Shown here: positions 27,562-36,115 of the stretch, in pieces
Layout: the number at the start of each line of letters is the position of its first letter
How positions within the stretch are numbered: the stretch's first letter is position 1
DNA from: Nesterenkonia aurantiaca
Lineage (GTDB): Bacteria > Actinomycetota > Actinomycetes > Actinomycetales > Micrococcaceae
Assembly (NCBI RefSeq): GCF_004364585.1
Contig: NZ_SOAN01000001.1
Span: 425,765 to 489,764, forward strand
Length of the DNA: 64,000 nucleotides
Direction: 5' to 3'
Position numbers and translations under genes: made by a program
Notes under the pieces: model-generated
Databases searched by the model: none
What the model saw: only the letters and a program-made list of their open reading frames with translations
Told to the model about the DNA's origin: nothing

Positions 27562-30500
27562 CTACTCGACGACGAGGAGCAGATCTCCGCCGTCGACCTG
27601 CCGCACGCCGCTGATCACCGCCCGGGTCACGGTGCCCGCGACGTGGCTGGTGATCCCGGCCTCCATCTTCATCGCCTCGATGGTGGCCACGTTCTGCCCG
27701 GCTTCCACGGTGTCGCCCTCTTCGACGGTGAGCGAGACCGCTCCGGCGAAGGGCGCGGCGACGTGGCCAGGCTTGGAGGTGTCGGCCTTCTCCGCCAATG
27801 CCACGGTCGCCTCCACCGAGTCATCACGAGCGCCCACCTGGCGAGCCTGACCGTTGAGCGTGCACATCACGGTCCGCACACCCTTGGGGTCAGGGTCTGA
27901 GACGGTCTGCAGCGTGACCAGCAGCCGCACGCCCTTGCCCAGAGAGATGACGTGTTCGTACCCGGTGCGCATCCCGTAGAGGAAGTCCCGGGTATGCAGC
28001 ACCTGAACGTCGCCGTACTTCTCCCGGGCCGCCTCGAAGTCCTTGGTGGGACCCGGGAAGAGCAGCCGGTTCAGCGTGCGGCGCCGCTCGGCGGCGTCGG
28101 CTGATCGCAGGGCTTTGGAGTCTTCTTCGCTGAGCTCCTGGTCCAGGGGCTTGATCGTGCGGCCTTCCAGCGCCTTGGAGCGGAACGGCTCGGGCCAACC
28201 GCCTGGCGGGTCCCCAAGCTGACCGGCGAGGAACTGGATCACCGAATCGGGCAGGTCGAAGCTCTGCGGATTGGCCTCGAACTCCTGCGGGTCCACGTCC
28301 ATGCCGACCAGCTGCAGCGCGAGGTCCCCGACCACCTTGGAGGAGGGGGTGACCTTCACCAGCCGACCCAGCATGGTGTCGGCCGCGTGGTACATGTCCT
28401 CGATGTTCTCGAACCGCTCCCCCAGGCCCAGCGCGATGGCCTGCTGGCGCAGGTTCGAGAGCTGACCACCCGGGATCTCATGCCGGTAGACCCGGCCGGT
28501 GGGGCTGGTCAACCCGGATTCAAAGGGTCGGTAGATCGAGCGCACGGCCTCCCAGTAGGGCTCCATGGAGGCCACGGCCGCCAACCCCAGGCCGGTGTCC
28601 CGTTCGGTGTGCTCCAGTGCCGCGACCAGGGCGGAGGCCGGCGGCTGGGAGGTGGTCGCGGCCATCGAGGCCACGGCGACGTCCACGGCGTCGACCCCGG
28701 CTTCGGCGGCGGCCAGCAGGGTCCCCAGCTGGCCCCCGGCGGTGTCGTGGGTGTGCAGGTGCACCGGCAGGTCGAAGCGTTCCCGCAGCGCCGTGACCAG
28801 CGTCTTCGCCGCCGAGGGACGCAGGAGTCCGGCCATGTCCTTGATCGCAAGGATGTGCGCGCCGGCGTCGACCATCTGCTCGGCCAGACCGAGGTAGTAG
28901 TCCAGGGTGTAGAGGTCCTCGTCCGGGTCCGAGAGGTTCCCGGTGTAACAGATGGCAGCCTCGGCCACGGCGGCGCCGGTCTTGCGGACCGCCTCGATGG
29001 CCGGGACGATCTGGTTCACGTCGTTGAGCGCGTCGAAGATCCGGAAGATGTCCACCCCCGTGGCGGCGGCCTCAGCCACGAAGGCGTCGGTGACCTCCAA
29101 GGGGTAGGGGGTGTAGCCCACGGTGTTGCGCCCGCGCAGCAGCATCTGGATCGGGATGTTCGGCAGCTCCGCGCGCAGCAGGCGCAGCCGGTCCCAGGGG
29201 TCCTCGGTGAGGAAGCGCAGCGCGACGTCGTAGGTGGCCCCGCCCCAGGCCTCCACTGAGAACAGCCCCGGAGTCACATGGGCCACGGCGGGCGCGGCGG
29301 CCAGCAGGTCGCGGGTGCGCACCCGGGTGGCGAGCAGCGACTGGTGGGCGTCGCGGAAGGTGGTGTCGGTGACCGCCAGCGCTGTCTGTGCCCGGAGCTT
29401 CTTGGCGAAGCCTTCGGGGCCCTCTTTGATGAGCACCTGGCGCCAGCCCTCGGGCTTCGGGTGGTCCGAGGGGCCGTCGAAGGGGCTGCGGTCGGGCTCG
29501 TCGCGCTTGTCCCCGGGGAAGTGCGGGAGCTTGTCGCGCGGGTCGATGCCCTCCACGCGGGGACCGTGCGGCTGGTTCACCGTGATGTCAGCCAGGTACT
29601 GCAGCGCCTTCGAGCCTCGGTCCTGGGAGCGGTTGATCTTGGCCAGCTCCGGGTGGGCGTCGATGAAGTCGGTGGCCACGTCTCCGGCGAGGAATTCCTT
29701 GGAGTCCAGCACGTTGAGCAGGAACGGGATGTTGGTGGCGACCCCGCGGATCCGAAACTCCGAGAGCGCGCGGCGGGCACGGGCGATGGCGGTCTGGTGG
29801 TTGCGACCACGGGCGGTGAGCTTGACCAGCATCGAGTCGAAGTGCGGGCTGATCTCGGCTCCGGCGTAGACCGTGCCGCCGTCGAGCCGGATGCCCGAGC
29901 CGCCGGCGGAGCGGTAGACGGTGACGGTGCCGATGTCGGGGCGGAACTCGTTGGCCGGATCCTCGGTGGTGATCCGGCACTGCATGGCGGAGCCCCGGAC
30001 CCGGAGGTCTTCCTGCCTGATGTCGAGGTCCTCGAGGGTCTCGCCTGCAGCGATGCGCATCTGCGCGGAGACCAGGTCGATGTCGGTGATCTCTTCGGTG
30101 ACCGTATGCTCCACCTGAATGCGCGGGTTCATCTCGATGAACACGTGCTGGCCAGCACGCTCACCGACGGTGTCCACCAGGAACTCCACGGTGCCGGCGT
30201 TGCGGTAGTTCATGGCCTTGGCGAAGGCCACGGCGTCGCGGTGCAGCGCCTGGCGGATGTCCTCGTCCAGATGCGGGGCCGGTGCAATCTCCACGACCTT
30301 CTGGTAGCGCCGCTGCAGCGAGCAGTCACGCTCGAAGAGGTGGACCACGTTGCCCTCGCCGTCGGCGAGGATCTGGACCTCGATGTGCCGGGGGCGCAGC
30401 ACGGCCTGTTCCAGGAACACCGTGGGGTTGCCGAAGGCGGTCTCGGCCTCGTGCATGGCCGAGCGCAGGGATTCGGCGAGGTCTTCGCGCTTGTCCACCC

Positions 30501-31008
30501 GGCGCATCCCGCGACCGCCGCCGCCGGCGACGGCCTTGACGAAGATCGGGAATCCGATCTCCTCGGCGGCGCGAGTCAGCTCCTCGGTGTCCTTGGAGGG
30601 CTCGGAGCTCTGCAGGACGGGAACGCCGGCCTTCTTGGCGGCGCGCAGGGCCTTGACCTTGTCACCGGTGGATTCCAGGACATCAGCGGGCGGGCCGATG
30701 AAGGTGATCCCGGCAGCCTCGGCGGCGCGGGCCAGATCGGGGTTCTCGGAGAGGAATCCGTAGCCGGGGTAGATGGCGTCGACGCCGGCGTCCTTGGCGA
30801 CGCGGATGATCTCCTCGATGTTCAGGTAGGCGCGGACCGCGTGGCCCTCCTCGCCGATCCGGTAGGCCTCGTCAGCCTTCTGGCGGTGGAAGGAGTTGCG
30901 GTCCTCATGGGGGTACACGGCGACGGTGCGCGCCCCGAGTTCGACGCCGGCGCGGAACGCCCGGATGGCGATCTCCCCGCGGTTGGCGACCAGGATCTTC
31001 GAGAACAT
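27562..31008 (-). CDS. pyc: Pyruvate carboxylase
   Basis: Biotin enzyme making oxaloacetate from pyruvate, 1148 residues, full length in one chain. Domains: biotin carboxylase (residues 1-450; MFSKILVANRGEIAIRAF, ATP loop GGGGRGMRRV, EMNPRIQVEHTVTE), carboxyltransferase (about 540-830; DTTFRDAHQSLLATRVRT, IKDMAGLL), and the biotinyl domain at the end with the biotin lysine in EAMKMEAGI. Start: ATG at 31008 with GAGGGAG 9 nt upstream; a 13-residue extension is open but unsupported. It ends with TAG. Anaplerotic role for growth on acids or sugars. Confidence 0.96.
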   Translation of the reverse strand: MFSKILVANRGEIAIRAFRAGVELGARTVAVYPHEDRNSFHRQKADEAYRIGEEGHAVRAYLNIEEIIRVAKDAGVDAIYPGYGFLSENPDLARAAEAAGITFIGPPADVLESTGDKVKALRAAKKAGVPVLQSSEPSKDTEELTRAAEEIGFPIFVKAVAGGGGRGMRRVDKREDLAESLRSAMHEAETAFGNPTVFLEQAVLRPRHIEVQILADGEGNVVHLFERDCSLQRRYQKVVEIAPAPHLDEDIRQALHRDAVAFAKAMNYRNAGTVEFLVDTVGERAGQHVFIEMNPRIQVEHTVTEEITDIDLVSAQMRIAAGETLEDLDIRQEDLRVRGSAMQCRITTEDPANEFRPDIGTVTVYRSAGGSGIRLDGGTVYAGAEISPHFDSMLVKLTARGRNHQTAIARARRALSEFRIRGVATNIPFLLNVLDSKEFLAGDVATDFIDAHPELAKINRSQDRGSKALQYLADITVNQPHGPRVEGIDPRDKLPHFPGDKRDEPDRSPFDGPSDHPKPEGWRQVLIKEGPEGFAKKLRAQTALAVTDTTFRDAHQSLLATRVRTRDLLAAAPAVAHVTPGLFSVEAWGGATYDVALRFLTEDPWDRLRLLRAELPNIPIQMLLRGRNTVGYTPYPLEVTDAFVAEAAATGVDIFRIFDALNDVNQIVPAIEAVRKTGAAVAEAAICYTGNLSDPDEDLYTLDYYLGLAEQMVDAGAHILAIKDMAGLLRPSAAKTLVTALRERFDLPVHLHTHDTAGGQLGTLLAAAEAGVDAVDVAVASMAATTSQPPASALVAALEHTERDTGLGLAAVASMEPYWEAVRSIYRPFESGLTSPTGRVYRHEIPGGQLSNLRQQAIALGLGERFENIEDMYHAADTMLGRLVKVTPSSKVVGDLALQLVGMDVDPQEFEANPQSFDLPDSVIQFLAGQLGDPPGGWPEPFRSKALEGRTIKPLDQELSEEDSKALRSADAAERRRTLNRLLFPGPTKDFEAAREKYGDVQVLHTRDFLYGMRTGYEHVISLGKGVRLLVTLQTVSDPDPKGVRTVMCTLNGQARQVGARDDSVEATVALAEKADTSKPGHVAAPFAGAVSLTVEEGDTVEAGQNVATIEAMKMEAGITSHVAGTVTRAVISGVRQVDGGDLLLVVE

Positions 31009-31256
31009 AGGTGCAATCTCCCTCAACTCATGGCACCGCCACCTCATTGTGGCGGCGTTGGAGCGATCCTACCGGGTGGTGGGTCTGGGGAGGAGGGGGA
31101 CGGTGACCCACGGAGGCCAGACTCGAAGCCCCAAGCCCCTCTCCGAGGAACCTTGCCGCGCCCACCTCGGCCCGGTGTGGAAACCCTGAAGCGACCGAGC
31201 GCACCGGTCGGCAGGCCCGGAATCTGACATGGAACGGCTGCTTGGGTGCATCCGGC

Positions 31257-31574
31257 TCACGGCCCGTGGTCGGACACAGGCATCGAGACCTGGTCCACCG
31301 GGACCGAGAAGCAGATGCCGTGGGACTCGCCGCGCTTGAACAGGACCTCGTGCAGGGAGTCTGTGATGGGTTGGACCTTTTCCTCGGGCACGACCATCAT
31401 GAGCACCGACTGCGCGCCCGTGAAGCGGACCCCGAAGAACGTCTTATGTGGATGAGCCCCCACACCGCGCGCCGAGAGCGCCGTGACCCCGGTGGCTCCA
31501 GCGTCCTCGACCAGCGAGATCGCCCTCTCCTCCTGATCGTCGGGGATCACGACAAAGACGACTCTGTGCGACAT
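31257..31574 (-). CDS. P-II-like signalling protein
   Basis: About 105 residues with the ferredoxin-like P-II fold: VVFVVIPDDQEERAISLV, AGATGVTALSARGVG, a T-loop-like stretch HPHKTFFGVRFTGAQ, and LMMVVPEEKVQPITDSLHEV. The GlnB T-loop uridylylation tyrosine is not evident, so it is a PII-like rather than canonical GlnB protein. Start: ATG 31574 with AAGGAG 5 nt upstream; ATG 31577 overlaps the preceding stop. It directly follows the DUF1538 gene and probably senses a ligand to control that membrane protein. Confidence 0.8.
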   Translation of the reverse strand: MSHRVVFVVIPDDQEERAISLVEDAGATGVTALSARGVGAHPHKTFFGVRFTGAQSVLMMVVPEEKVQPITDSLHEVLFKRGESHGICFSVPVDQVSMPVSDHGP

Positions 31575-33076
31575 CATGTCTCCTTGGGGGACGTCGATGA
31601 GGGTTCTCGAGCTCGCGCCGTGGCGGCGAATCTCACGACGCAAGCATAGGCGAGGACCGCGATCACCGGACCGACCGAGGCGAACGCGATGAGCCCGAAA
31701 CCGTCCATAAGCATGTCCCTGCCCGGAGTGGCAGTTGCCAGGCCGATTCCCAGGGCGGTGATCAGCGGGACGGTGATCTCGCTGGTGGTGACTCCACCGA
31801 GGTCGAAGGACAGCGGAACCAGGTCCTTGGGTGCCAGCAGAAGCAGGAACAGGGCGAGCAGGTACAGCCCGATGATGATCGCCACGAAGGATCCCCCGGT
31901 AAGGATCCGCAACACGCCGACTCCGATCCCCACCGCTACGCCGCAGGCCACCAGGATCCTGAGCATGTTCGCGTTCAGCCGCTTCTCCGAGATCTCCTGC
32001 GCCTCCTCGCTGATGGCCATCAGGGCAGGCTCTGCCATGGTTGTGGCGAATCCGATCAGGACACCGAAGGCGATGATGAGCAGGGTCTGGTCCGTCTCGA
32101 TGAGCTGCGCCGCCATCTGGCTGCCCATCGGCAGGAGTCCGATCTCCAGCCCCACGATGAACTCATAGAGCCCGAGGATGACCATCGCGAAGCCGACCGT
32201 GACCCTGATGGGGTTGCCCAGGCGCCTGCGCCGCACCACGAACTGGAAGAACAGCACCACGGCGATCACCGGAAGCACGTCGCGAACCACGGTCATCAGT
32301 CCCACGAACAGCTCCAGCCACCAGAGCGCTTCGTCTGTTGAATCGGTGGCGGCCACTGACCCGGCATCACTAAACCGATACACCGCGATCCCGTAGAGCT
32401 GGACACTGATCATCGGGACCATGACGCACAGCGCCACCAGACCGAAGCCGTCCCCAAGGCGGCTCCGACCACGGATCGAGGCGGCCATGCCGATTCCGAT
32501 GGCAGCGATGAGTGGGACCGTCACGATGTTCGTGGTCACCCCGCCCGAGTCATAGGCCAGGCTGGCGACCTCCTCCGGCGAGATCAGCGTGAGCGCGATG
32601 ACCACGGAATAGCCGATGAGCAGGACCCGGTGCAGGGCCCAGCCCAGGAACACCCGCAGCGCACCGAGGACCATCACCACCCCCACGCTCAGCGCGATCA
32701 CGAATCGAAGGGTCATGCTGTTGATCCGACCCTCGCTGACCAGCTCCGCCTGGTCCGCGACCGAGATCAGCGCCGGCTCAGCAATGACCGCCGCGAACCC
32801 GATGAAGAAGCAGAAGGGAAGAAGCTTCCAGAACGACGCCGTCTTCACCAGCTTGTTGGTGATCGACTTCCCGACCGGGAAGACGCTGCGCTCCAGGCCC
32901 TCGAGGAAGAGCGCGATCCCCGCCGCGACGATCACCAGCCCAAGAAGGATGGAGCCGGCGCCTTCAGGGACTTGACGAAAGACCGCCGCCTGGAAGAGCA
33001 CGACGACGAGCAGGATCGGCAGAAGCGCCCTGAGCGCGTGGATGAATCGCCGTCGCAGTGCGTCCAGCAGCTTCAC
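31574..33076 (-). CDS. DUF1538 integral membrane protein (two repeats)
   Basis: 500-residue membrane protein of two homologous halves. The repeat is clear from paired motifs: FIGFAAVIAEPALISVADQAE in half one and LIGFATTMAEPALMAISEEAQ in half two, and likewise AYDSGGVTTNIVTVPLIAAIG and FDLGGVTTSEITVPLITALG. About twelve helices. Start: GTG at 33076 with a GGAGGGA site upstream; the longer open frame crosses a pseudo-tRNA. DUF1538 genes are often paired with a PII-like gene, as here. The motifs suggest a transporter with an inverted or tandem repeat; the substrate is unknown. Confidence 0.85.
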   Translation of the reverse strand: MKLLDALRRRFIHALRALLPILLVVVLFQAAVFRQVPEGAGSILLGLVIVAAGIALFLEGLERSVFPVGKSITNKLVKTASFWKLLPFCFFIGFAAVIAEPALISVADQAELVSEGRINSMTLRFVIALSVGVVMVLGALRVFLGWALHRVLLIGYSVVIALTLISPEEVASLAYDSGGVTTNIVTVPLIAAIGIGMAASIRGRSRLGDGFGLVALCVMVPMISVQLYGIAVYRFSDAGSVAATDSTDEALWWLELFVGLMTVVRDVLPVIAVVLFFQFVVRRRRLGNPIRVTVGFAMVILGLYEFIVGLEIGLLPMGSQMAAQLIETDQTLLIIAFGVLIGFATTMAEPALMAISEEAQEISEKRLNANMLRILVACGVAVGIGVGVLRILTGGSFVAIIIGLYLLALFLLLLAPKDLVPLSFDLGGVTTSEITVPLITALGIGLATATPGRDMLMDGFGLIAFASVGPVIAVLAYACVVRFAATARAREPSSTSPKET

Positions 33077-33120
33077 CTCTGATCCCTCCCGTGCAGCAGC
33101 TGCACCTCGACATCGAAGAG

Positions 33121-33191
33121 TGGGGCTGAATGGAGTCGAACCCTGATCTCGTCGACGTGAACGAGGCGCTCCACCAGCTGAGCTATCGCCC
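33121..33191 (-). pseudogene. Decayed tRNA-Ala-like pseudogene
   Basis: This stretch aligns along its whole length with the intact tRNA-Ala(CGC) at 36043-36115. The D-arm (TAGCTCAGCTGG) and T-loop (GGTTCGACTCC) are recognisable, but single-base deletions occur in the acceptor stem and in the T stem, several acceptor and T-stem pairs are lost, and the anticodon position reads CAC. It looks non-functional. The similarity goes on beyond the tRNA into the promoter and first codons of the HAD gene. Confidence 0.75.
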
Positions 33192-33259
33192 GTGACCTGC
33201 CGTTTGCCGTCAAAAACCGGACCTCTGCGGTGCACCGGCCCCGCGGCGTCGGCTCTTTG

Positions 33260-33289
33260 TAGAATAATGAGCATGTGACCTTCGTCACC
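33260..33289 (+). promoter_or_regulatory. Predicted leaderless promoter and CRP-like site before the PTS genes
   Basis: A -10-like TAGAAT at 33260-33265 lies 9 nt before a GTG (33275). Over the GTG is TGTGACCTTCGTCACC (33274-33289), which matches the TGTGA-N6-TCACA consensus of CRP/GlxR regulators at all but the last base. If the -10 call is right, a protein bound here would sit at the transcription start and repress. Confidence 0.4.
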
Positions 33290-33373
33290 GAGGATACGGC
33301 CTTCAAGCCCACACCCTGCGACCCACGAGCAGGTCTGAGTAGAACGGATCATCATGACCTCATCACTCCCTGA
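33275..33373 (+). CDS. Putative 32-residue leader ORF (relic of a HAD gene start)
   Basis: GTG-initiated frame of 32 codons. The first 14 resemble the N-terminus of the HAD hydrolase at 36196, and the rest are unrelated, as expected of a gene start fused to foreign DNA. It ends 17 nt inside the PTS gene start (ATG 33354), which lacks a good Shine-Dalgarno site. Translation of this relic may therefore couple to the PTS gene. Coding status is inferred. Confidence 0.35.
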   Translation: MTFVTEDTAFKPTPCDPRAGLSRTDHHDLITP

Positions 33374-34142
33374 ACTCATCCACCAGGACTCGATCGTGCT
33401 GGAGGCCGAGGCGCCCGACTGGCAGTCCGCGATCCGCCTCGCCGGTGGCCTCTTGGAGAAGTCAGGCATCGCCTCTGCCGAGTACACCCAGGCCATGATC
33501 GACAACGTCGTCGAGAACGGCCCCTATATCGTGATCGCCCCTGGCTTTGCTTTCGCGCATGCGCGCCCCTCGGAGGCCGTGCACCACACCGGCATGTCAT
33601 GGGTCCGGCTGAAGGAACCGGTGGACTTCGGAAGCGGTGAGAACGACCCGGTCTCCTTGATCGTGGCCCTTGCCGCCGTAGATTCCAAAGACCACACGAA
33701 TGCCCTCGCCGAGCTCAGTGGCGTCCTGGGCGATGACGACACCCGTGCCGCACTGGACGCCGCTCCTTCCCCCGCCGCCATCTCGGCCATCCTCAGCGGA
33801 GAAGGCGCACCCACCACGGTCGCAGACACCAAGAACCGGTCCTCGGGTGGGAATGAACAGCACCTGATCCTCACGGTCTGCGGCAACGGCCTCGGGACCT
33901 CGTTGTTCCTGAAAAACACCCTCGAAGGTGTTCTCGACACGTGGGGATGGGGGCGGCACCTGAACGTAGAAGCCACCGACACCATCTCCGCTCGCGGGAG
34001 GGCCTCGGAGGCGAAGGCCATTCTCACCTCCGGCGAGATCGCAAAGTCCCTGGGCGACGTCGGCATCCCGATCAAAGTCATCGAAAACTTCACAAGCAAG
34101 GACGAGCTCGACCGCGCGCTGCGTGAGCTCTACAACGTCTAA
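33354..34142 (+). CDS. PTS fusion EIIA-EIIB, ascorbate/galactitol type
   Basis: 262-residue soluble phosphotransferase. Residues 1-150 are an EIIA of the mannitol/fructose fold with the phospho-His in GFAFAHARPSE (about residue 64). After a short linker, residues 165-262 are an EIIB with the phospho-Cys in LTVCGNGLGTS (about 176), the form found in SgaB/UlaB. It passes phosphate from HPr to the sugar carried by the following EIIC. The linker is KNRSSGGNEQ. No clear ribosome site precedes the ATG. Confidence 0.88.
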   Translation: MTSSLPELIHQDSIVLEAEAPDWQSAIRLAGGLLEKSGIASAEYTQAMIDNVVENGPYIVIAPGFAFAHARPSEAVHHTGMSWVRLKEPVDFGSGENDPVSLIVALAAVDSKDHTNALAELSGVLGDDDTRAALDAAPSPAAISAILSGEGAPTTVADTKNRSSGGNEQHLILTVCGNGLGTSLFLKNTLEGVLDTWGWGRHLNVEATDTISARGRASEAKAILTSGEIAKSLGDVGIPIKVIENFTSKDELDRALRELYNV

Positions 34143-34151
34143 GGAGCAGAC

Positions 34152-35687
34152 ATGGACTGGCTCATCGCAATCCCAGAGTTCCTCGTCAACGAGATTCTCT
34201 CCGTTCCAGCGTTCCTGATCGGCATCATCGTCGCCGTCGGGCTGATCGCGCTCAAGAAATCCACCGGACAGATCATCGGTGGTGCCATGAAGGCGATACT
34301 TGGCTTCCTGCTGATCGGCGCAGGGGCCGGGCTTGTCGTGGCGTCCTTGGATCCGCTGGGGATCATGATCCAGGGAGCGACCGGCGCCCAGGGCGTCATC
34401 CCCACCAACGAAGCCATCGTCGGCATCGCTCAGGAGACCTACGGCGCGCAGGTGGCATGGCTGATGATCGCTGGATTCGCCATCAGCCTGGTCTTGGCGC
34501 GTTTCACTCCGCTGAGCTACGTCTTCCTCACCGGCCACCACATCCTGTTCATGGCGACGCTGCTGACCATCGTGCTGGCCACTGCAGGCTACTCGGGGCC
34601 ACTCACAGTTGGGCTGGGTGGCGCGCTGCTGGGCATCCTGATGGTCTCGCTTCCTGCCTTTTCACAGCCCTTCACCCGCAAGATCACCGGCGATGACAGC
34701 ATTGCCATGGGTCATTTCGGCACCGCCGGCTACGTCGCGGCAGGAACCGTGGGACGCCTGGTCGGTGGCAAGTCCAGCCGATCCACGGAAGACCTGAAAC
34801 TGCCCGAAGGCCTGCGCTTCCTGCGAGACTCCATGGTCGCGACCGCGCTGTCCATGGTGATCATGTACGTGGTGGTCGCCATGATCTTCTTCGCCCGCGA
34901 GGGTGAAGCGGCGTATGAGGCATTCGACGGTGGGGCCGAGAACTTCGGCAACTTCATCATGCTCTCGGTGACCCAGGGACTGCAGTTCGGCATCGCAGTA
35001 GCAGTCATACTCTTCGGCGTCCGCACCATCCTCGGAGAGATCGTCCCCGCGTTCCAGGGCATCGCAGCCAAGATCGTTCCAGGCGCCATCCCCGCCCTGG
35101 ACGCACCGATCGTCTTCCCCTACGCGCAGAACGCCGTGCTGATCGGGTTCCTCTCCAGCTTCACCGGAGGACTGGTGGGGCTCGCAGCGCTGACCCTCTG
35201 GCTCAACCCGGCGCTCGGACTGGCCCTCATCCTGCCGGGGCTGGTGCCGCACTTCTTCACCGGAGGCGCAGCCGGTGTCTACGGCAACGCCACCGGTGGT
35301 CGGCGCGGCGCAGTAGCAGGCGGTTTCGTCAACGGGCTCCTCATCACGTTCCTGCCGGCACTTCTGCTCCTGGTCCTTGGCGACTTTGGAAGCGCCAACA
35401 CCACGTTCGGAGACACCGACTTCGGCTGGTTCGGCATCCTCGTCGGCTATGGAGCAGGAGTCGGTTCGATCGGTGGCGTAGTGGTCGTCGCGGCTCTGGG
35501 ACTGCTGATCCTCGGTGCAGCGATCCTGGTCCAGCGTCGCGTCGTCGACCGGAACTGGGATGCCTCGCCGCATCGACCCGAGCAGGCCGAACGGTCTTCG
35601 ACCGAGGCCCCCGTGGCCGACACCCAGGGTCAGTATCCGAAGATCCAACCGCCCCAGGGAGCCCCAGCCCCACCTGCGCGGGGCTGA
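34152..35687 (+). CDS. ulaA: PTS EIIC, ascorbate type (UlaA/SgaT)
   Basis: 511-residue membrane permease with about eleven helices. Signatures of the SgaT/UlaA family: FLVNEILSVPAFLIGIIV, LALIPGHH-like region FLTGHHILFMATL, FGTAGYVAAGTVG, and the pair of conserved segments around GGAAGVYGNATGGRRGA. A hydrophilic tail of 45 residues follows the last helix. Together with the EIIA-EIIB protein it should import and phosphorylate L-ascorbate or a related compound. The catabolic enzymes UlaD/E/F/G are absent, so the substrate is uncertain. Confidence 0.88.
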   Translation: MDWLIAIPEFLVNEILSVPAFLIGIIVAVGLIALKKSTGQIIGGAMKAILGFLLIGAGAGLVVASLDPLGIMIQGATGAQGVIPTNEAIVGIAQETYGAQVAWLMIAGFAISLVLARFTPLSYVFLTGHHILFMATLLTIVLATAGYSGPLTVGLGGALLGILMVSLPAFSQPFTRKITGDDSIAMGHFGTAGYVAAGTVGRLVGGKSSRSTEDLKLPEGLRFLRDSMVATALSMVIMYVVVAMIFFAREGEAAYEAFDGGAENFGNFIMLSVTQGLQFGIAVAVILFGVRTILGEIVPAFQGIAAKIVPGAIPALDAPIVFPYAQNAVLIGFLSSFTGGLVGLAALTLWLNPALGLALILPGLVPHFFTGGAAGVYGNATGGRRGAVAGGFVNGLLITFLPALLLLVLGDFGSANTTFGDTDFGWFGILVGYGAGVGSIGGVVVVAALGLLILGAAILVQRRVVDRNWDASPHRPEQAERSSTEAPVADTQGQYPKIQPPQGAPAPPARG

Positions 35688-35760
35688 GCCGACGCGCAGC
35701 TGGTTCGGCGCGGTCCAGATCATCTGCACCCGCAGACCTAGGCCAGGATCCGCTGCAACA

Positions 35761-35901
35761 ACGCCGTGCACCCTCTGCCCGCAGGGTCTCCAGGGCATCG
35801 GCGCGGCGCCCGCTGAAGGCTGGCTGCGCCACGTCCCACTGCTCACCGTTCTCACCGACGCTCTCGGCGGAGCGCGCCCAGGAAGCCACAATCGCCGCCG
35901 A
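35761..35901 (-). pseudogene. Remnant of a mannitol/polyol dehydrogenase C-terminus
   Basis: The minus-strand frame encodes SAAIVASWARSAESVGENGEQ and then WDVAQP, resembling the C-terminal domain of mannitol-dehydrogenase-family proteins (A-x-x-x-A-x-W-A-R-Y-x-E-G-x-D-E-x-G). There is no N-terminal part; the frame becomes random within about 20 residues on both sides. A short relic at best. Confidence 0.45.
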
Positions 35902-35925
35902 GGCCGTCACGTCGCACCCGGCTCT

Positions 35926-36051
35926 CGGCCGCCTCGGTCCTGGCTTCACTGCCAGTGGTCCTGGCCGGTCGGCTCGCGCAGAAGCAGCTGGTGCGCGGAC
36001 TCTCCATGGGTGCGGTCAAGCAGCGGAGGAATCCGTCGCGGTGGAGCTAAG
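35926..36051 (+). pseudogene. Remnant of a sugar ABC-transporter permease C-terminus
   Basis: The frame encodes SAASVLASLPVVLAGRLAQK and then QLVRGLSMGAVKQ, the hallmark end of MalG-type carbohydrate permeases (last helix, then Q-x-x-x-V-x-G-L-x-x-G-A-V-K). Nothing upstream in any frame continues the protein. It ends inside the tRNA 3' end. Its truncation point lies next to that of the polyol-dehydrogenase relic, so one deletion between divergent genes could explain both. Confidence 0.55.
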
Positions 36052-36115
36052 GGGAGTCGAACCCCTGACCTCGTCGATGCGAACGACGCGCTCTACCAGC
36101 TGAGCTATAGCCCCG
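36043..36115 (-). tRNA. tRNA-Ala (CGC)
   Basis: 73-nt cloverleaf on the minus strand: acceptor GGGGCTA/TAGCTCC, D arm GCTCAGCTGGTAGAGC, anticodon stem CGTCG/CGACG around loop TTCGCAT (anticodon CGC), and T arm AGGGGTTCGACTCCCCT. All stems pair. CCA is not encoded. It reads codon GCG. Confidence 0.95.

Larger units (their letters stand above)
33121..33310. repeat. Diverged copy of the tRNA-Ala / promoter / HAD-gene-start segment
   Basis: About 190 bp aligning with 36043-36231 in the same orientation: tRNA region, then a shared core (GGCGTCGGC), a -10-like box (TAGAATAAT here, AGGATAAT in the other copy), a GTG start, and a 14-codon stretch matching at V-T, E, F, P and P (here ending AFKPTP, there SFNPNP). 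By eye about 60-70% of aligned bases agree, with few indels. The two copies flank the PTS genes. Confidence 0.75.

Noticed and set aside
33121..33191. A second functional tRNA (tRNA-Val CAC) at the left flank of the PTS genes
   Set aside because: The anticodon position reads CAC and the 5' end resembles tRNA-Val, but deletions in the acceptor and T stems break pairing, and the similarity to the tRNA-Ala locus continues into non-tRNA sequence.
35344..35949. A full minus-strand gene of 201 residues past ulaA
   Set aside because: Only about 45 residues resemble a polyol dehydrogenase; the rest is antisense to ulaA. Treated as a relic.
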